Shown here: positions 33,270 to 42,570 of the stretch, piece after piece
How the letters are laid out: each line of letters starts with the position of its first letter
Position numbering within the stretch: the stretch's first letter is position 1
Origin: Stenomitos frigidus ULC18
Lineage (GTDB): Bacteria; Cyanobacteriota; Cyanobacteriia; Leptolyngbyales; Leptolyngbyaceae
Assembly (NCBI RefSeq): GCF_003003795.1
Contig: NZ_PVWK01000125.1
Coordinates: forward strand, 1 to 51,561
Reading direction: 5' to 3'
DNA: 51,561 bases
Notes under the pieces: generated by a model
The model's database searches: none
Told to the model about the DNA's origin: nothing
Seen by the model: only the letters and a program-made list of their open reading frames with translations
Made by a program: the position numbers and the translations under genes

Positions 33270-35618
33270 GTGGTAGTTAAAGCAAGCCGATCGCTAAAGG
33301 CATCTTCCACTGGCATTCGTCGAGCTAACCGAGCCGTGATGGTGTTTGCCACCAAGATTGATTTAGCCGCTGAATTGGAAATTTCCCGTGCTACCGTGCA
33401 GAACTTTTTTGCTGAAAAACCGATCGGGCGCGAAAACTTCCACAAAATTTGTCAAGCGCTTAAACTCCCCTGGCAGGAGATTGCCGACCTGACCGAAGAA
33501 ATAGAAACTGATCCAGCGGAGTTTGAGAAGCAACTCAGTGATGATAGCAATCGCAGCGATTTTGCCTTCGTTCCGCTACCCACGCCCGATTTGGTTCAAA
33601 CATTGCGACAGCAGATTCAGGTCATCATCCAGCAGCAGTGCGGCAGTTTACGCGTACTGGATATGTCGCAACCGCGCAAGCTGAGCAAGATCTATACCGA
33701 GGTTAAGCTTTTAGAGAAGATGAGCAGTCGTCGTTGGCTCAACATTCCCGATTTGCTCAAAGCTTCTGTGGCGATCGAAGACGATCGTCCATGCTTGAAC
33801 TGCATTCCACAAAAGCCGCTGCCGGGGTTTGATGTGGTTGAAAAACACTCCAAGCTGATGATTTTGGGTAAGCCTGGAGCGGGCAAAACTATATTTTTGA
33901 AGCAAATCGCCATTGAATGTATTGAAGGTAACTTTCTGGCCGATCGTGTACCCATTTTCATCAGCCTCAAAGATTTTGCAGAGACGCCCTGCAGAGATTT
34001 TCTGCACTACATCACCGCGCAATTTGCCACGATCAGCACAATCGCGGCGCAGTTGGCTCTAACCGTACTGATTCAGGGCAACGCGCTGCTGCTGCTAGAT
34101 GGATTGGACGAAGTGGGGCCGGGCCATCGCCAATCCATTTTGCAAGCGGTGCGTCAATTTGTGGGGCGGTTTCATGCCAATCAGTTTGTGATTACCTGTC
34201 GCATTGCAGCCCAAGACTATCTATTTGAGCAGTTCACCGAAGTTGAAATTGCGGATTTTGACTGGTTGCAGATTACCAATTTCGCCCTGAAATGGTTTGC
34301 CGATCGCGAGACCAGCTTGTGTTTCCGCTTTATGCAAGCGTTGCAGCAGAATCGTCCGATTCAAGAACTGGCGACCAACCCGCTGCTGCTGACGCTGTTG
34401 TGTCTGGTCTTTGAAGACAGCGGCGAGTTTGCAGCTAGCCGAGCGGCACTGTGCAAAGAATCGCTACAAGTGCTGCTGAAAAACTGGGACGCTCGACGGC
34501 ACATTGAGCGTAGCCAAGCCCATCAAGACTTGCCGCTGCGCCATAAAGAAGAGTTACTGAGTCATATCGCGCTGAGCATGTTGGAGCGCGGGGACTACTT
34601 TTTTCGGCAGAAAGAACTGGAGCAGTTTATCTGCGACTACCGCCGCCGGTTGCCTCGCGCCATCGTTAAGCCGGACGATCATGTGGACAGTGAAGCCGTG
34701 CTGAAAGCGATCGAGGCGCAACACGGACTGTTAGTCGAGCGGGCAAGAGGCGTTTATTCATTCCCCCATTTCATTTTTCACGAGTATTTTGCCGCGCAGC
34801 GAATCGTCAGCGCGGCGAACGGCCCAGCGCGGGAACGATTCCTTCAACGCCTCGTCAATCACGTGACGAATCGCCACTGGCGCGAAGTCTTTTTGCTGAC
34901 GATGGAAATGCTGCCTGACACCGCTTGTCTGGTTCAACTGATCGAGCAAAAACTCGATTGCCTCGCTCAAGACGCCAGTCTACAAAGAGTTTTCAGCTGG
35001 CTGACTCAGAAAACGGAGGCAGTCTCTACGACTGCCAATGCTGTAGAACTACGATCGCGTTATCTTGAGCTAGAGCTCGGTCCGCTCCTCGATCTGGCCG
35101 ACTGTGTGCAACTCTCCCAAAGCGACTCGTTGGAAGGTGACCTCACGCTCGATCGACTGTTGGTGCGAATAATCACCCTGGCCCGATCGCTCGATCGTGC
35201 TCTGGAAGAGGCACCGGACTTGTTCATACTCACTCTGGCACACGCGTTGGCGCACGCCTTGGTTCAAGCACTTAGCTGTTCGCTGCACGTTGCGCCTGAA
35301 CTCGCGCTGGTGCTGCAAGCACTGCAAGCGCAGCTGCCGTTGCTTGAAACGGAGCGGGCGCATGCACCGCAATTTCGGGAGTGGTGGCAGAAACCCCGTT
35401 TAGCCTGGACTGTACAGTTGCGAAGCGTCATCGTTCAGTACCGTAATCTTGGTCACGATTGGCAGCTTACCGCGCACCAGAAACGCCTACTGCAAGGGTA
35501 CTATCGAGCCAATCAACTGCTGCTGGACTGCTTGAATTATGCTTCTGTGGTGACTCCGACAACGCTCCCAAAGAGCCAAGGCATGTTGTTGCTGCCCGCT
35601 ACCAAGAGTCAGCGGTAA
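33270..35618 (+). CDS. HTH-NACHT NTPase (paralogue 2)
   Basis: A 782-residue STAND NTPase with the same architecture as the gene at 18611: an Xre-like HTH (DLAAELEISRATVQNFF, IGRENFHKICQALKL), the CGSLRVLDMSQ element near 124-134, NACHT Walker A GKPGAGKT (200-207), Walker B LLLLDGLDEVG, the winged-helix motif YSFPHFIFHEYFAA and a helical, Leu-rich C terminus. The start is a GTG with CAGGGAGG upstream. The first 70 residues are especially similar between the paralogues, so they may sense or bind the same target. The two lie on either side of the minus-strand PKS operon, in the same orientation. Role: defence, or a regulator of the cluster. Confidence 0.88.
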   Translation: MVVKASRSLKASSTGIRRANRAVMVFATKIDLAAELEISRATVQNFFAEKPIGRENFHKICQALKLPWQEIADLTEEIETDPAEFEKQLSDDSNRSDFAFVPLPTPDLVQTLRQQIQVIIQQQCGSLRVLDMSQPRKLSKIYTEVKLLEKMSSRRWLNIPDLLKASVAIEDDRPCLNCIPQKPLPGFDVVEKHSKLMILGKPGAGKTIFLKQIAIECIEGNFLADRVPIFISLKDFAETPCRDFLHYITAQFATISTIAAQLALTVLIQGNALLLLDGLDEVGPGHRQSILQAVRQFVGRFHANQFVITCRIAAQDYLFEQFTEVEIADFDWLQITNFALKWFADRETSLCFRFMQALQQNRPIQELATNPLLLTLLCLVFEDSGEFAASRAALCKESLQVLLKNWDARRHIERSQAHQDLPLRHKEELLSHIALSMLERGDYFFRQKELEQFICDYRRRLPRAIVKPDDHVDSEAVLKAIEAQHGLLVERARGVYSFPHFIFHEYFAAQRIVSAANGPARERFLQRLVNHVTNRHWREVFLLTMEMLPDTACLVQLIEQKLDCLAQDASLQRVFSWLTQKTEAVSTTANAVELRSRYLELELGPLLDLADCVQLSQSDSLEGDLTLDRLLVRIITLARSLDRALEEAPDLFILTLAHALAHALVQALSCSLHVAPELALVLQALQAQLPLLETERAHAPQFREWWQKPRLAWTVQLRSVIVQYRNLGHDWQLTAHQKRLLQGYYRANQLLLDCLNYASVVTPTTLPKSQGMLLLPATKSQR

Positions 35619-35666
35619 ACTCGGGTTCCGCGCTCTGGTTGCTCGATCGCTGGCTAAAGTCAGACA

Positions 35667-35715
35667 TAACCTATCCCTAACCTGTACACCTTCCGGGTCC
35701 TGTCTTCAGTACAAT
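35667..35715 (+). promoter_or_regulatory. direct-repeat activator site and -10 box before the exporter operon
   Basis: TAACCTA at 35667-35673 and TAACCTG at 35678-35684 form a direct repeat with an 11-bp period. TACAAT at 35710-35715 is a good -10 box, with no standard -35. The block is clearly similar to those at 42056-42102 and 48400-48440. The remaining 295 bp to the HlyD gene hold no gene I recognise and would be a long leader. Octamers read as 8+3 units (CATAACCT, CCTAACCT) resemble the cyanobacterial Pho box. Confidence 0.6.
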
Positions 35716-36010
35716 CTAATCTCAGAACAGCCGTTAGCCCGCAGCTTTAGAAACCCGTAAAGCTGATCTGCGTGAGCTTGATGGATACTACTAACGGTTT
35801 GAGACGCTAATGAGTAGTCGGTGGGTGCCATTGCATCGAAGCTCCTTGTAGATTGGGCTGAGGCACAAAACTCGACACCCGCTAGGGTGACGCCATCGCT
35901 AGCCCATGCTTCAAATAATTTAGCCTACCGACTTGAATGGACTGAACACACTGAAAGCGATTAGCTATCACTAATCGCTCCTACTTCCTGAGCTTCCGAG
36001 GTCGCTACCG

Positions 36011-37372
36011 ATGACACAAACACTGCCTGGTTCTGTTGATAGTCCGCAAGAGCTACCCGCCATTCCTGTAAAAGCGAAACGCCCACCCAAGCAGCTTTTG
36101 CTGCTGCCGATCGCCCTTGTGCTAGCGGGGGCTGGCTATGGAGCTTGGCAATGGCTCTCCCCCGCTGACAAAAGCCTTCATCTGAGTGGACGCATCGAAG
36201 TCTACGAAACCGCGATCGGAGTTAAGCGATCGGGACGGGTCGAGAAGGTGGCGGTTCGAGAAGGAGCCGTCGTGCGCAAAGGCGACGTGCTGGTGACGTT
36301 AGATGGCAGTAACGATCAGCTACTTCAGGATCAGTTGCGCGGTGCACAGGCACGGGTGCTGAGCGTAAAGCAGGAAGCGGAACAAGCGCGGTCGGAGGTT
36401 GCACGAGCGCAAAGCGCCATTAGCGAGGTTAACAGCCAGATCCAGGAAGCTCAGTTAAACGTGCAGCAGTCGCAGGGTGACACGCAGGGGCGCGTTGACC
36501 AGGCGCGATCGCAAGTAGCAGTCGCTAAAGCGCAGCTCGCCCAGGCAGAAGCTCAGGCGGTTCAAGCCAGTGCAGAACAAAAGCTGGCAGCTTTGAATCG
36601 CGAGCGCTACGCGACACTGTTGCAAGAGGGCGCGGTCAACCAGCAGCAGTTTGACCAGGCACAGACGACTCTAGAAACGTCTCACGCCAAAGCTCAGGCA
36701 CAGGTGGCAGCCGTAGAAGCCGCTCGTCAACAGTTAAGCGCGGCAGCAGGGGGGCTAACGCAAACCGAAAGCAGCAGCTTAAACCCGACCATTCGCAATA
36801 CTCAGTTAGCGGCGCTGCTGCAACGGCGTGAACAGAGTTTAGCGGCACTAAGCGTTGCCCAGGCACAACTCAAAGGCGCAGAAGCGCGGGTGAAAGACGC
36901 TCAGGCAGCCAGACAGCAGATTGAAACGCAAATCAAAGACTCTGAACAAGACTCCAGTGTAGTCAGTCCGCTGGATGGCGTTGTGACGGCACGTAGCGTT
37001 GAACCGGGAACCGTCGTCGATAGTCAATCGAAACTTCTGACGCTGATCGATCCGCAAACCGTTTATTTGCGAGGCTTCCTGCCTGAGGGAGAGATTGGCC
37101 ATGTGCGAGTGGGACAAATGGTGCAGGTGTTTCTCGATTCTGCGACCAATAAGCCGCTAGAGGGCAAGGTCATCGCGATCGACTCCCAAGCCTCCTTTAC
37201 GCCAGAAAATATTTACTTCCAGCAGGATCGCGTGAAACAAGTGGTCGGTGTGCGCATTAGCGTCGAAAATCCGGCAGGCTGCAATAATCCTGCGACTCCT
37301 TATGCGGACAATGGCTTGCCCTGCGCCAAACAGGGAATGCCTGCGGATGCCAGAATTCTCCTGAAAGATTAA
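36011..37372 (+). CDS. HlyD/EmrA-type membrane fusion protein
   Basis: A 453-residue periplasmic adaptor. It has an N-terminal cytoplasmic tail, one membrane anchor at about 29-47, a biotinyl-lipoyl half motif (GRIEVYETAIGVKRSGRVEK), a long Ala/Gln/Glu-rich coiled coil at about 95-320, the second lipoyl half (VVSPLDGVVTARSVEPGTVV) and a beta-barrel domain. A CNNPATPYADNGLPC stretch near the C terminus with two Cys may form a periplasmic disulphide. GAGG precedes the ATG, and the ABC gene starts 10 bp downstream. In YbhG-YbhFSR-type systems it links the inner-membrane ABC pump to the outer membrane. Probably exports the polyketide. Confidence 0.92.
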   Translation: MTQTLPGSVDSPQELPAIPVKAKRPPKQLLLLPIALVLAGAGYGAWQWLSPADKSLHLSGRIEVYETAIGVKRSGRVEKVAVREGAVVRKGDVLVTLDGSNDQLLQDQLRGAQARVLSVKQEAEQARSEVARAQSAISEVNSQIQEAQLNVQQSQGDTQGRVDQARSQVAVAKAQLAQAEAQAVQASAEQKLAALNRERYATLLQEGAVNQQQFDQAQTTLETSHAKAQAQVAAVEAARQQLSAAAGGLTQTESSSLNPTIRNTQLAALLQRREQSLAALSVAQAQLKGAEARVKDAQAARQQIETQIKDSEQDSSVVSPLDGVVTARSVEPGTVVDSQSKLLTLIDPQTVYLRGFLPEGEIGHVRVGQMVQVFLDSATNKPLEGKVIAIDSQASFTPENIYFQQDRVKQVVGVRISVENPAGCNNPATPYADNGLPCAKQGMPADARILLKD

Positions 37373-37382
37373 TTAAACCTTC

Positions 37383-39392
37383 ATGCATCAGACTGACTCA
37401 CTTCCAGCCATCGTTTCGACGATCGCGCTTGCGCCAGCAGCAGCCATTTCGGTACAGGGATTGCACAAACACTACGGAAAGCTGGTCGCTGTTCGTGGCA
37501 TTGATTTCACTGTGCAGCCAGGCGAACTGTTTGGACTGATTGGACCCGATGGCGCAGGCAAAACCACCACGTTTCACATCTTGGGCGGTGTCATGGAAGC
37601 GACTGCCGGCGACGTGAGCGTACTGGAACGATCGCCTCGCGATGCCCGACTGGTTACGGGCTACCTGACGCAGCAGTTCTCGCTGTACCTGGATCTCAGC
37701 GTTGATGAGAATTTGCAGTATGCCGCTGGGCTGCGACAGGTGCCCGAAACGGCCTTTCAGCAGCGACGGACTAAATATCTGCGACTGATGGAGTTGGATC
37801 GGTTTGGCGATCGCCTCGCGGGGCAGCTATCTGGCGGCATGAAGCAAAAGCTGGCGCTGTGCTGTGCGCTGATTGCTCAACCGCAAGTACTGCTGCTGGA
37901 CGAACCCACTACAGGTGTTGATCCCGTGTCGCGGCGAGAATTTTGGGATGTGCTGGCGGAATTGTCGGCTGAGGGTATGACGATCGTCGTTGCCACCCCG
38001 TATTTAGACGAAGCCGAACGCTGCAACCGTATTGCTCTGATGTATGACGGACAGATTCAGCAAATCGGCACTCCAGCAGAACTCCGCGCCAGTTTAGGGC
38101 TGCATCGCCTCGTCGTCCGCACTCCGGAACTCGACGCCACCGAACAGGTGCTTACCCAAGCGACAGGCGATGAGATTGCCGATGTGCAGCTTTTTGGCGA
38201 TCGTCTGGATGTCTTGGTGCCCCATTTGCAGCACGGCGAAACTCACCTTCGACACTTGCTCCAGCAGCAGCAATTACCCAAACCCGACATCGAAGCCGCC
38301 GAACCCACCCTGGAGAATGTCTTCGTCACGCGTTTGCGTCAACAAGGAGGGACATCGCAATGCCTGGAGTTCCCGCGATCAAGAGGAGGCCATAGAGAAA
38401 ATTTTGAATGCAAAATTGAGAATTCAAAATTCAAAACTCAAAATTCAAAATTCAAAATTGAACCTTCCCACGCCATTTCCGCTTGCAATCTCAACCGCGT
38501 TTTCGGCAATTTTCAAGCCGTTAAACACGTCAATTTGCACGTTCAATACGGCGAAATCTTCGGCTTGCTGGGCGCGAATGGAGCCGGAAAAACTACCACG
38601 ATTAAAATGCTGTGTGGCCTGCTGGGAGCCAGTGATGGCGAAGTATCCCTCGGTGGTGAAACCGACCTGCGGAGTGCCGCTTTGCGGCGACGCATCGGCT
38701 ACATGAGTCAGAAATTCACGCTGTATGATGATTTGACGATCGTCCAAAATTTGGAGTTCTACAGTGGTGTTTATGGTGTGCCGTCGAAGCTTCGCCGCGA
38801 AAAAATTGATTGGGTACTTGCAACCTGCGGACTCGTAGGGCAAGAAGACATGCTGACCGGACAGCTACCCGGCGGTTGGAAACAGCGCGTCGCGTTCGGC
38901 GCATCGGTGCTGCACGAGCCGGATATTTTATTTCTGGACGAACCAACATCAGGCGTTGATCCCGTGGCGCGACGGCAATTCTGGAAATTGATTAATGATT
39001 TTGCCCGGAACGGCACGGCCATTCTGGTGACGACGCACTACCTGGAAGAAGCCGAACAGTGCAACCGCATGAGCTTCCTCGTGGCTGGAGAAATCGCTGC
39101 CGAAGGCTCCCCTAGCGAACTGAAAGCGGCCCAACCCGGACAGTTACTCGAAATCGTCGTCGATCGCCCGCAAGCCGCCTCCAATCTACTCAAACACCAC
39201 CTCGAACCCTGGCGCGTCTCCATTTTCGCCGATCGCCTCCACCTGGTGCTCGACAACCCCAACCAAGAACTCGCCTCTGTGCGATCGCTCCTCACCACCC
39301 ATCATCTGACGCTTCATTCCCTCCGTCGTATTCCCTTCTCGCTCGAAGATGCCTTTATTGGCATTGTGCAAAGAGCTCAAGGGCAATTATGA
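37383..39392 (+). CDS. YbhF-type tandem ABC transporter ATPase
   Basis: A 669-residue protein with two complete ABC ATPase domains. Domain 1 (about 20-310): Walker A GPDGAGKT, signature LSGGMKQ, Walker B LLLDEPTTGVDP. Domain 2 (about 360-660): Walker A GANGAGKT, a degraded signature LPGGWKQ, Walker B LFLDEPTSGVDP. The linker (about 340-360) is a translated ATTCAAAATTC repeat giving IENSKFKTQNSKFKIE, which explains part of the extra length over YbhF (about 580 residues). It energises the two downstream ABC-2 permeases in drug-efflux fashion. No strong ribosome binding site precedes the ATG, so it is probably coupled to the HlyD gene. Confidence 0.93.
   Translation: MHQTDSLPAIVSTIALAPAAAISVQGLHKHYGKLVAVRGIDFTVQPGELFGLIGPDGAGKTTTFHILGGVMEATAGDVSVLERSPRDARLVTGYLTQQFSLYLDLSVDENLQYAAGLRQVPETAFQQRRTKYLRLMELDRFGDRLAGQLSGGMKQKLALCCALIAQPQVLLLDEPTTGVDPVSRREFWDVLAELSAEGMTIVVATPYLDEAERCNRIALMYDGQIQQIGTPAELRASLGLHRLVVRTPELDATEQVLTQATGDEIADVQLFGDRLDVLVPHLQHGETHLRHLLQQQQLPKPDIEAAEPTLENVFVTRLRQQGGTSQCLEFPRSRGGHRENFECKIENSKFKTQNSKFKIEPSHAISACNLNRVFGNFQAVKHVNLHVQYGEIFGLLGANGAGKTTTIKMLCGLLGASDGEVSLGGETDLRSAALRRRIGYMSQKFTLYDDLTIVQNLEFYSGVYGVPSKLRREKIDWVLATCGLVGQEDMLTGQLPGGWKQRVAFGASVLHEPDILFLDEPTSGVDPVARRQFWKLINDFARNGTAILVTTHYLEEAEQCNRMSFLVAGEIAAEGSPSELKAAQPGQLLEIVVDRPQAASNLLKHHLEPWRVSIFADRLHLVLDNPNQELASVRSLLTTHHLTLHSLRRIPFSLEDAFIGIVQRAQGQL
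38401..38460 (+). repeat. ATTCAAAATTC repeat inside the ABC ATPase gene
   Basis: Five or so ATTCAAAA/ACTCAAAA units lie in frame between the two ATPase domains. The array keeps the reading frame open and encodes a Lys/Asn/Ser/Phe-rich linker. Elsewhere in the window the same repeat is confined to spacers. Confidence 0.85.
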
Positions 39393-39490
39393 GTTGTGAA
39401 TGATGAATTGAGAATGATGAGTTGTGAATGATGAATTGAGAATGATGAATGATTAAGTGTATGGCTCTGTAATTCAAAATTCAAAATCTC
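39393..39490. repeat. TGAATGATGAATTGAGA / ATTCAAAATTC repeat array
   Basis: Tandem GTTGTGAATGATGAATTGAG units followed by ATTCAAAATTCAAAA fill the spacer between the ATPase and the first permease and run up to the permease start. Same family as the other ATTCAAAATTC arrays. Confidence 0.8.
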
Positions 39491-39492
39491 CT

Positions 39493-40602
39493 ATGAACCG
39501 CATTCTGGCTCAGTGTCGCAAAGAACTCGTACAATTTCGGCGCGATCGTCTTACCCTCGCGCTAGCGTTTTTACTGCCGTTAATCACATTGCTAATTTTT
39601 GGCTTTGCCGTGCGGTTGGAAAGTAAAGATATTCCAGTGATTGTGCAGGATTTTGACCACAGCAAACTGAGTCGCAGTTATATTGAGCGACTCTATGCGA
39701 CGAATCAATTTACACCGCGAGAATGGTCGGGCAGCGAACCAGCGCGGGACGCGATCGATCACGGCATTGCCAAAGCTGCCATCATTATTCCGCCAGAGTT
39801 CAGTCGGCAGGCAAGAGCGGGAACACCTACTACGATCCAGATTCTAGTCGATGCAGCGGATGTCAATAATGCACGGGTGATTCGATCGGGCATTCAATCT
39901 GTGACGAATTTCTTTATGCGGGATCAAGGGTTACTGTCCACCCAAAATACCGTTACGGCTCAAACTCGGCTCTGGTTTAATCCCGGTCGTCTGGAATCTC
40001 TTTATATTGTGCCTGGAACCTTTGCGGTTGTGCTGTGGATTTTTCCATCGCTGCTAACGGCGATCGCGATGGTCAAAGAACGAGAAAAAGGCACAATTCT
40101 ACAGGTTTACGCATCGAGCATTAGCGCGGTCGAACTTTTGCTGGGTAAGGGCTTAGCATACTGGCTAATTGCCGTTGGTGAGGCGATCGTCGTCATCGGA
40201 CTGGGTGCTCTTGTCTTTCAACTGAAGTTCGCTGGAAATCCCATTCCCTTACTGGTCGGAACCTGCGTGTTTCTAGCAGACAGCATTTTGTTTGGCTTGA
40301 TGCTGGGGGTAAAAGCCGAGAGCCAAGCAGAAGCCGTTCAAGGCGCTTCTCTGATTGGGTTTATCACTTCTCTGCTGCTGTCCGGCTTCATCTATCCGCT
40401 CAACAATATTCCCTTTCCGCTATCCCTGATTCCTAACGTCGTTCCCGCCCGTTACTTCATCGACATTACCCGTGATGCTTTTGTACGCGGTACAGGTTGG
40501 GCAGGCGTTTGGTTTAGCCTGCTCATGCTCATTGTTCTAGGGCTTTTCTTTTTCACCGTATCGCGTAAGGGGCTTGACCGAATGCAGCTTGAGACTGAAT
40601 AG
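39493..40602 (+). CDS. ABC-2 type permease (YbhS-like)
   Basis: A 369-residue ABC-2 permease. One N-terminal membrane segment (LALAFLLPLITLLIFGFAV) is followed by a large extracytoplasmic domain with the typical VQDFDHSKLSRSYIERL and IPPEFSRQARAG stretches, then five membrane segments. The start at 39493 (MNRILAQCRKELVQF) is the family start; the frame runs further upstream only into repeat DNA. It pairs with the second permease and the tandem ATPase. The spacer is an ATTCAAAATTC array with no proper ribosome binding site, so expression may be inefficient or coupled. Confidence 0.92.
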   Translation: MNRILAQCRKELVQFRRDRLTLALAFLLPLITLLIFGFAVRLESKDIPVIVQDFDHSKLSRSYIERLYATNQFTPREWSGSEPARDAIDHGIAKAAIIIPPEFSRQARAGTPTTIQILVDAADVNNARVIRSGIQSVTNFFMRDQGLLSTQNTVTAQTRLWFNPGRLESLYIVPGTFAVVLWIFPSLLTAIAMVKEREKGTILQVYASSISAVELLLGKGLAYWLIAVGEAIVVIGLGALVFQLKFAGNPIPLLVGTCVFLADSILFGLMLGVKAESQAEAVQGASLIGFITSLLLSGFIYPLNNIPFPLSLIPNVVPARYFIDITRDAFVRGTGWAGVWFSLLMLIVLGLFFFTVSRKGLDRMQLETE

Positions 40603-40773
40603 CTCATCGCTCGATCGACGTTAAAGAATTCCAAGAAAAATCTGCCCCATCGTAAGGACAGGTCTAGTGGAGTGCCTCTCATCAAACCGAGTTACTTTTA
40701 GCCAAACCCACCCCTAGCAGTTGGATCTTTTTTCTGTGGTTTACTCTTATTCTCTACTGAATGCCATAAATTT

Positions 40774-41880
40774 ATGTTTCGTAATACTCCTTTCCTGGCA
40801 TTACTTCGTAAAGAAATTAATCAGATTCTGCGCAACAAACAGCTTTTGTTCCTGCTCATTATTCCGCCGATCGTTCAGTTGATGCTCTACGGTTTTGCTC
40901 TGAATCCCGATGTGCAGAATTTGAAATTGGGAGTGATTGACTACGCCAACGTTTATGAAAGTCGAGAATTAGTGTCTGCCTTGACGGAGAATGGGATTTT
41001 TGTTGCCCAGTCCCCACCGCTGAGTGAAGCGGATCTGGGTCAGCAGGTGGAGACGGGAAAATTAAATGTGGGTGTGGTGATTCCGCCAGAGTTTCCTCGC
41101 CGCTTTGCTGCAGGTGACGCAGAAATTCAGGTGTTGATTGATGCCGTCAATGCCAACACTGCGGGCATCATCAACGGCTACATTTCACAAATAATGCTGC
41201 AATATAATCGTCGTCTTGAAACGGCACAAACCACTCTACCCGTGCAGTCTCAAGTGCTGTTTCTCTACAATCCGGGTTTGACGAGTAGCTGGTTTTTTAT
41301 TCCCGGCGTCATGGGCTTGGTGCTGACGTTGATTGGCACGATCGTCTCCGCGATCGCGGTTGTGAAGGAGAAAGATGTCGGCACGCTGGAACAACTGTTG
41401 ATGACTCCATCGGCAGCGTGGGAGATTCTGCTGGCAAAAATTGTGCCGCTGTTTGTGTTGCTGTTAGGAGATGTGCTGCTGGCGCTGACGTTGGGACGCT
41501 TGATTTTCGGCGTTCCGTTTCGCGGCAGCTTTCTGCTGTTTATGCTGCTGTCCGGTTGCTATTTGTTTGTCAGCATCAGCATCGGCACGCTGCTCGGAAC
41601 GATTTATCAATATCAACAGCAAGTTGTTTTGACGACCTTTTTCATCAATATGCCAATGGTGGAAACCTCCGGCGCGATCGCCCCTGTGGAAAGTATGCCG
41701 CCATTTTTCCGCATCCTATCGCTACTCAATCCAATGCGACATTACATTGCCATCGTGCGAGGCATCCTCCTCAAAGGTGCGGGCTTGGATGTTCTGTGGC
41801 TGCATGTTTTGGCGCTGGTGCTGTTTGCGATCGTGCTTCTAACGATCAGCATTCGCAAGTTCCGTAGCCAACTGCTTTAG
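40774..41880 (+). CDS. ABC-2 type permease (YbhR-like)
   Basis: A 368-residue ABC-2 permease with an N-terminal membrane segment (LLFLLIIPPIVQLMLYGFA), an external domain with IPPEFPRRFAAGDAEIQVLID, and C-terminal segments including the NPMRHYIAIVRGILLKGAG motif common to the family. It is the second half of a heterodimeric permease. It is 171 bp from the first permease, and I see no promoter-like repeat there, so it is probably in the same operon. A possible hairpin follows its stop at 41920-41961. Confidence 0.92.
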   Translation: MFRNTPFLALLRKEINQILRNKQLLFLLIIPPIVQLMLYGFALNPDVQNLKLGVIDYANVYESRELVSALTENGIFVAQSPPLSEADLGQQVETGKLNVGVVIPPEFPRRFAAGDAEIQVLIDAVNANTAGIINGYISQIMLQYNRRLETAQTTLPVQSQVLFLYNPGLTSSWFFIPGVMGLVLTLIGTIVSAIAVVKEKDVGTLEQLLMTPSAAWEILLAKIVPLFVLLLGDVLLALTLGRLIFGVPFRGSFLLFMLLSGCYLFVSISIGTLLGTIYQYQQQVVLTTFFINMPMVETSGAIAPVESMPPFFRILSLLNPMRHYIAIVRGILLKGAGLDVLWLHVLALVLFAIVLLTISIRKFRSQLL

Positions 41881-41919
41881 GGTTCAACTGATACCAGTTT
41901 CGTCTGAACTTGCATAGAA

Positions 41920-41961
41920 CTGTCGGTTGGGTTGAGTCTACAAACTCCAACCGAGCGACAG
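41920..41961 (+). terminator. hairpin after the exporter operon
   Basis: CTGTCGGTTGG at 41920-41930 can pair with CCAACCGAGCGACAG at 41947-41961, with a small bulge. No T run follows, so if it ends transcription it is not a textbook intrinsic terminator. It sits between the exporter operon and the direct-repeat promoter of the tailoring operon, the expected place for a terminator. Confidence 0.4.
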
Positions 41962-42055
41962 CTGGCGTAAAGCCTTTGGCATGCCTGCGCTAGGGATTTC
42001 ACGCTGTTCAGCCCAACCTGTAATCTCAATAAAAGATAACGCGCCAAGTTAGACA

Positions 42056-42102
42056 CAACCTACACCTAACCTCTACACATTTCCAAGGCTGATCTCTGTA
42101 AT
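42056..42102 (+). promoter_or_regulatory. direct-repeat activator site and -10 box before the tailoring operon
   Basis: CAACCTA at 42056-42062 and TAACCTC at 42067-42073 repeat with an 11-bp period. TGTAAT at 42097-42102 is the -10 candidate, followed by CTAATCTC, which is also present after the -10 at 35710. The ABM gene starts 63 bp downstream. Similarity to the 35667 site extends over about 60 bp, more than expected for unrelated promoters. Confidence 0.65.
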
Positions 42103-42164
42103 CTAATCTCAAATGGCTAGAGAAGCGATTTATCGTAGCCAGTGCTTGTATCTGGAGAGCTTTT

Positions 42165-42515
42165 ATGACAGTATTCACAACCGACAGCAAGGTAGTGACG
42201 ACGATCGCTCAGGAGCAACAGCTCGTCACTCTGATCAATGTATTTAAAGTGGCGCCAGAAAATCAACAGCTCTTAGTTGATCTACTCGTCGATGCCACCG
42301 AAGAGGTGATGTGTAAACTTTCTGGTTTCATTTCGGCAAATATCCACAAAAGTCTAGACGGTACGCGCGTTACCAACTATGCCCAATGGCGCAGCGTTGA
42401 AGACTTCAGAGCCATTTTTCAAACGCCAGCAGCGACGGCGCACATGCCTGCCATCTCTCAAATTGCCGAATCTGATCCGGTGCTATACGAAGTTTGCTAC
42501 ATGAAACAAGCTTAG
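42165..42515 (+). CDS. antibiotic biosynthesis monooxygenase (ABM) family protein
   Basis: A 116-residue dimeric alpha-beta barrel protein: LVTLINVFKVAPENQQLLVD, SGFISANIHKSLDGTRVTNY, QWRSVEDFRAIF, PAISQIAESDPVLYEVCY. ABM proteins such as ActVA-ORF6 and TcmH are cofactor-free oxygenases that turn a phenolic ring (for example an anthrone or naphthacenone) into a quinone. GGAGAGC lies about 6 bases before the ATG. First gene of the tailoring operon (ABM, methyltransferase, P450, Rieske). Together with the non-reduced PKS set it predicts a quinone product. Confidence 0.88.
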   Translation: MTVFTTDSKVVTTIAQEQQLVTLINVFKVAPENQQLLVDLLVDATEEVMCKLSGFISANIHKSLDGTRVTNYAQWRSVEDFRAIFQTPAATAHMPAISQIAESDPVLYEVCYMKQA

Positions 42516-42570
42516 CGATCGGCACAAAGTTTCTAACCGCTGAGTTGGCAAAAAAGACTGTTTTTAAACG

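Noticed and set aside
41418-41867. 149-codon frame inside the second permease gene
   Set aside because: Same-strand shadow in another frame, low-complexity Arg/Ala/His composition, no family signature.
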